Source: CAYZUC01 sp964481705
GTDB taxonomy: Bacteria; Bacillota; Clostridia; Lachnospirales; Lachnospiraceae
Length of the DNA stretch: 6,970 nucleotides
Assembly: GCA_964481705.1 (NCBI GenBank)
Contig: CAYZUC010000131.1
Span: 1-6,970, forward strand
Reading direction: 5' to 3'
This document shows positions 6,044 through 6,970 of the stretch, one piece after another. Under the pieces are notes generated by a model. It saw only the letters and a program-made list of their open reading frames with translations. It ran no database searches and had not been told where the DNA came from. Positions within the stretch are counted from its first letter, which is position 1; every line of letters starts with the position of its first letter. A program made the position numbers and the translations under genes.

Positions 6044-6970
6044 ATACAGTACTTATTTTAACTGCATTGGAGATAGAAAGACAAGCCGTTTTGGCACACT
6101 TGGAAAATGTTCAGCAGGAATTACACCCAGAAACTGGAACCGACTACAATATTGGTTATTATAATTCACCAACAGGAAAGGTGAAAGTTGTTGTTGGAAA
6201 AACAGACCAAACAAACACAAATGCTGGAATAGAAACAGAACGAGCATTAACTCACTTTTTGCCTTCTCATGCTTTTTTTGTTGGAGTTGCAGGCGGATTA
6301 AAAGATGTGAAAGTGGGTGATGTTGTAATTGGGAAAGCTGTTTTTGGATACGAAAGAGGTAAAGAAACTGATAAAGGATTTCTTTTAAGGCCACAACATG
6401 GCTATTCATCTTACGATTTAGAACGGATTGCAGAAATGTACGGAAATTCAGATGAATGGAAAGCCAAATCAAATATATTGATTAATTCAGAATTTCCATC
6501 TCCAATTCTTGTGTATTCCGGAACAATTGCTGCTGGTGAAAAAGTAATGACCGATATAGATTCCGAAACTTTATTTTTCTTGCGAACAAATGTCAGCAAT
6601 GCTTTAGCTATTGAAATGGAAGGCTTAGGTTTTTTAGAGGCATGTCGGCCATATACACAAATAAAATCTTTGTTATTAAGAGGAATATCAGACTTAATAA
6701 AAGGAAAAGATGGTTCTGATGGAAAAGGCTCTCAGCCTTATGCCTCACAAAATGTATCGGCGTTTTTATTTGGACTAATAGATATTCTTTCACAGCAAAT
6801 CAGTCCTTTGGATTTAAAAAACAAACTTTTGGAAGTTGTTTACAAACTATATCCGAGAGGACTCGAAGATAGAAATATTTGGGAAAGAGCAGGTGGGCGG
6901 CTTCATGAGATTAATCTTAATAAGTCGGGTGGTGAACAATGGTTTGAAGCCATAAGATTAATCGGAAATG
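6040..6970 (+). CDS. Nucleoside phosphorylase/MTAN-fold effector fused to EAD1, 3' end beyond window
   Basis: The frame is open from ATG 6040 to the right edge (310 codons, incomplete). The start overlaps the upstream stop as ATGA. Residues 1-250 have the nucleoside phosphorylase/MTA-SAH nucleosidase fold: opening strand VLILTALEIER (4-14) with an acidic residue near the position of E. coli MTAN Glu12; VGVAGGLKD (81-89); SGTIAAGEKVM (160-170); IEMEG (191-195) with the paired Glu residues that bind ribose; and RGISD (214-218), whose Asp218 matches the catalytic acid. All active-site motifs seem present, so it is probably an active glycosidase or phosphorylase. Residues about 257-310 are an EAD1 (LYPRG 270-274, IWERAGG 280-286, W301). 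Related phosphorylase-fold immune effectors (as in Detocs) cleave ATP to adenine. Cleavage of ATP or another purine nucleotide here is inference, and the substrate could be NAD, MTA or SAH. Fusion and context argue against a housekeeping MTA/SAH nucleosidase. No membrane segment is seen. Confidence 0.88.
   Translation, partial: MNTVLILTALEIERQAVLAHLENVQQELHPETGTDYNIGYYNSPTGKVKVVVGKTDQTNTNAGIETERALTHFLPSHAFFVGVAGGLKDVKVGDVVIGKAVFGYERGKETDKGFLLRPQHGYSSYDLERIAEMYGNSDEWKAKSNILINSEFPSPILVYSGTIAAGEKVMTDIDSETLFFLRTNVSNALAIEMEGLGFLEACRPYTQIKSLLLRGISDLIKGKDGSDGKGSQPYASQNVSAFLFGLIDILSQQISPLDLKNKLLEVVYKLYPRGLEDRNIWERAGGRLHEINLNKSGGEQWFEAIRLIGN

Noticed and set aside
6053..6793. Minus-strand frames opposite the nucleosidase gene
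   Set aside because: The plus strand here encodes a continuous enzyme with conserved motifs; the opposite frames have repetitive Leu/Gln/Ser composition and are antisense shadows.
6040..6970. Housekeeping MTA/SAH nucleosidase (mtnN/pfs)
   Set aside because: The C-terminal EAD1, the extended length beyond about 230 residues and the translational overlap with a GAP1-like gene point to a conflict-system effector.
1..6970. CRISPR array, tRNA/rRNA genes, insertion sequence
   Set aside because: I see no regularly spaced repeats, tRNA cloverleaf, transposase motif or terminal inverted repeats in the window.

Overview
The window is AT-rich and looks like a Bacteroidota accessory (defence-island-like) region. 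Three things suggest this: an exact TAnnTTTG -7 promoter element of the Bacteroidota type, A-rich leaders without Shine-Dalgarno sequences, and a minus-strand gene fragment resembling the JAB/RadC-like proteins common in that phylum. The phylum call is inference.

Layout. Bases 1-126 (minus) hold the N-terminal part of a RadC/JAB-like gene that runs off the left edge and has no ordinary start codon. Bases 127-442 are non-coding and carry a small palindrome and a candidate promoter. From 443 to the right edge there is one tightly packed plus-strand operon of five genes: (1) a mostly helical protein resembling GASH, the GTPase-associated system helical protein; (2) a P-loop GTPase with an N-terminal four-cysteine cluster; (3) a second, divergent P-loop GTPase; (4) an 845-residue GAP1-like (GTPase-associated protein 1) protein ending in an Effector-Associated Domain 1 (EAD1); (5) a nucleoside phosphorylase/nucleosidase enzyme that also carries a C-terminal EAD1, cut by the right edge. 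Gene spacings are 7, 4 and 1 nt, then a 4-nt ATGA overlap.

Interpretation. The gene set matches the GTPase-centred, EAD-coupled conflict systems predicted by comparative genomics (double GTPases, GAP1, GASH and EAD-bearing effectors; work from the Aravind group). In that model the paired GTPases and GASH form a nucleotide-dependent sensor or switch, GAP1 is the scaffold, and EAD1-EAD1 contact recruits the effector. Here the effector would be a nucleoside/nucleotide-cleaving enzyme, by analogy with phosphorylase-fold immune effectors that destroy ATP. The overall architecture is therefore predicted in the literature, but as far as I know little or nothing is established experimentally for this arrangement. 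The EAD1-tagged nucleosidase with an apparently complete active site is the most testable part.
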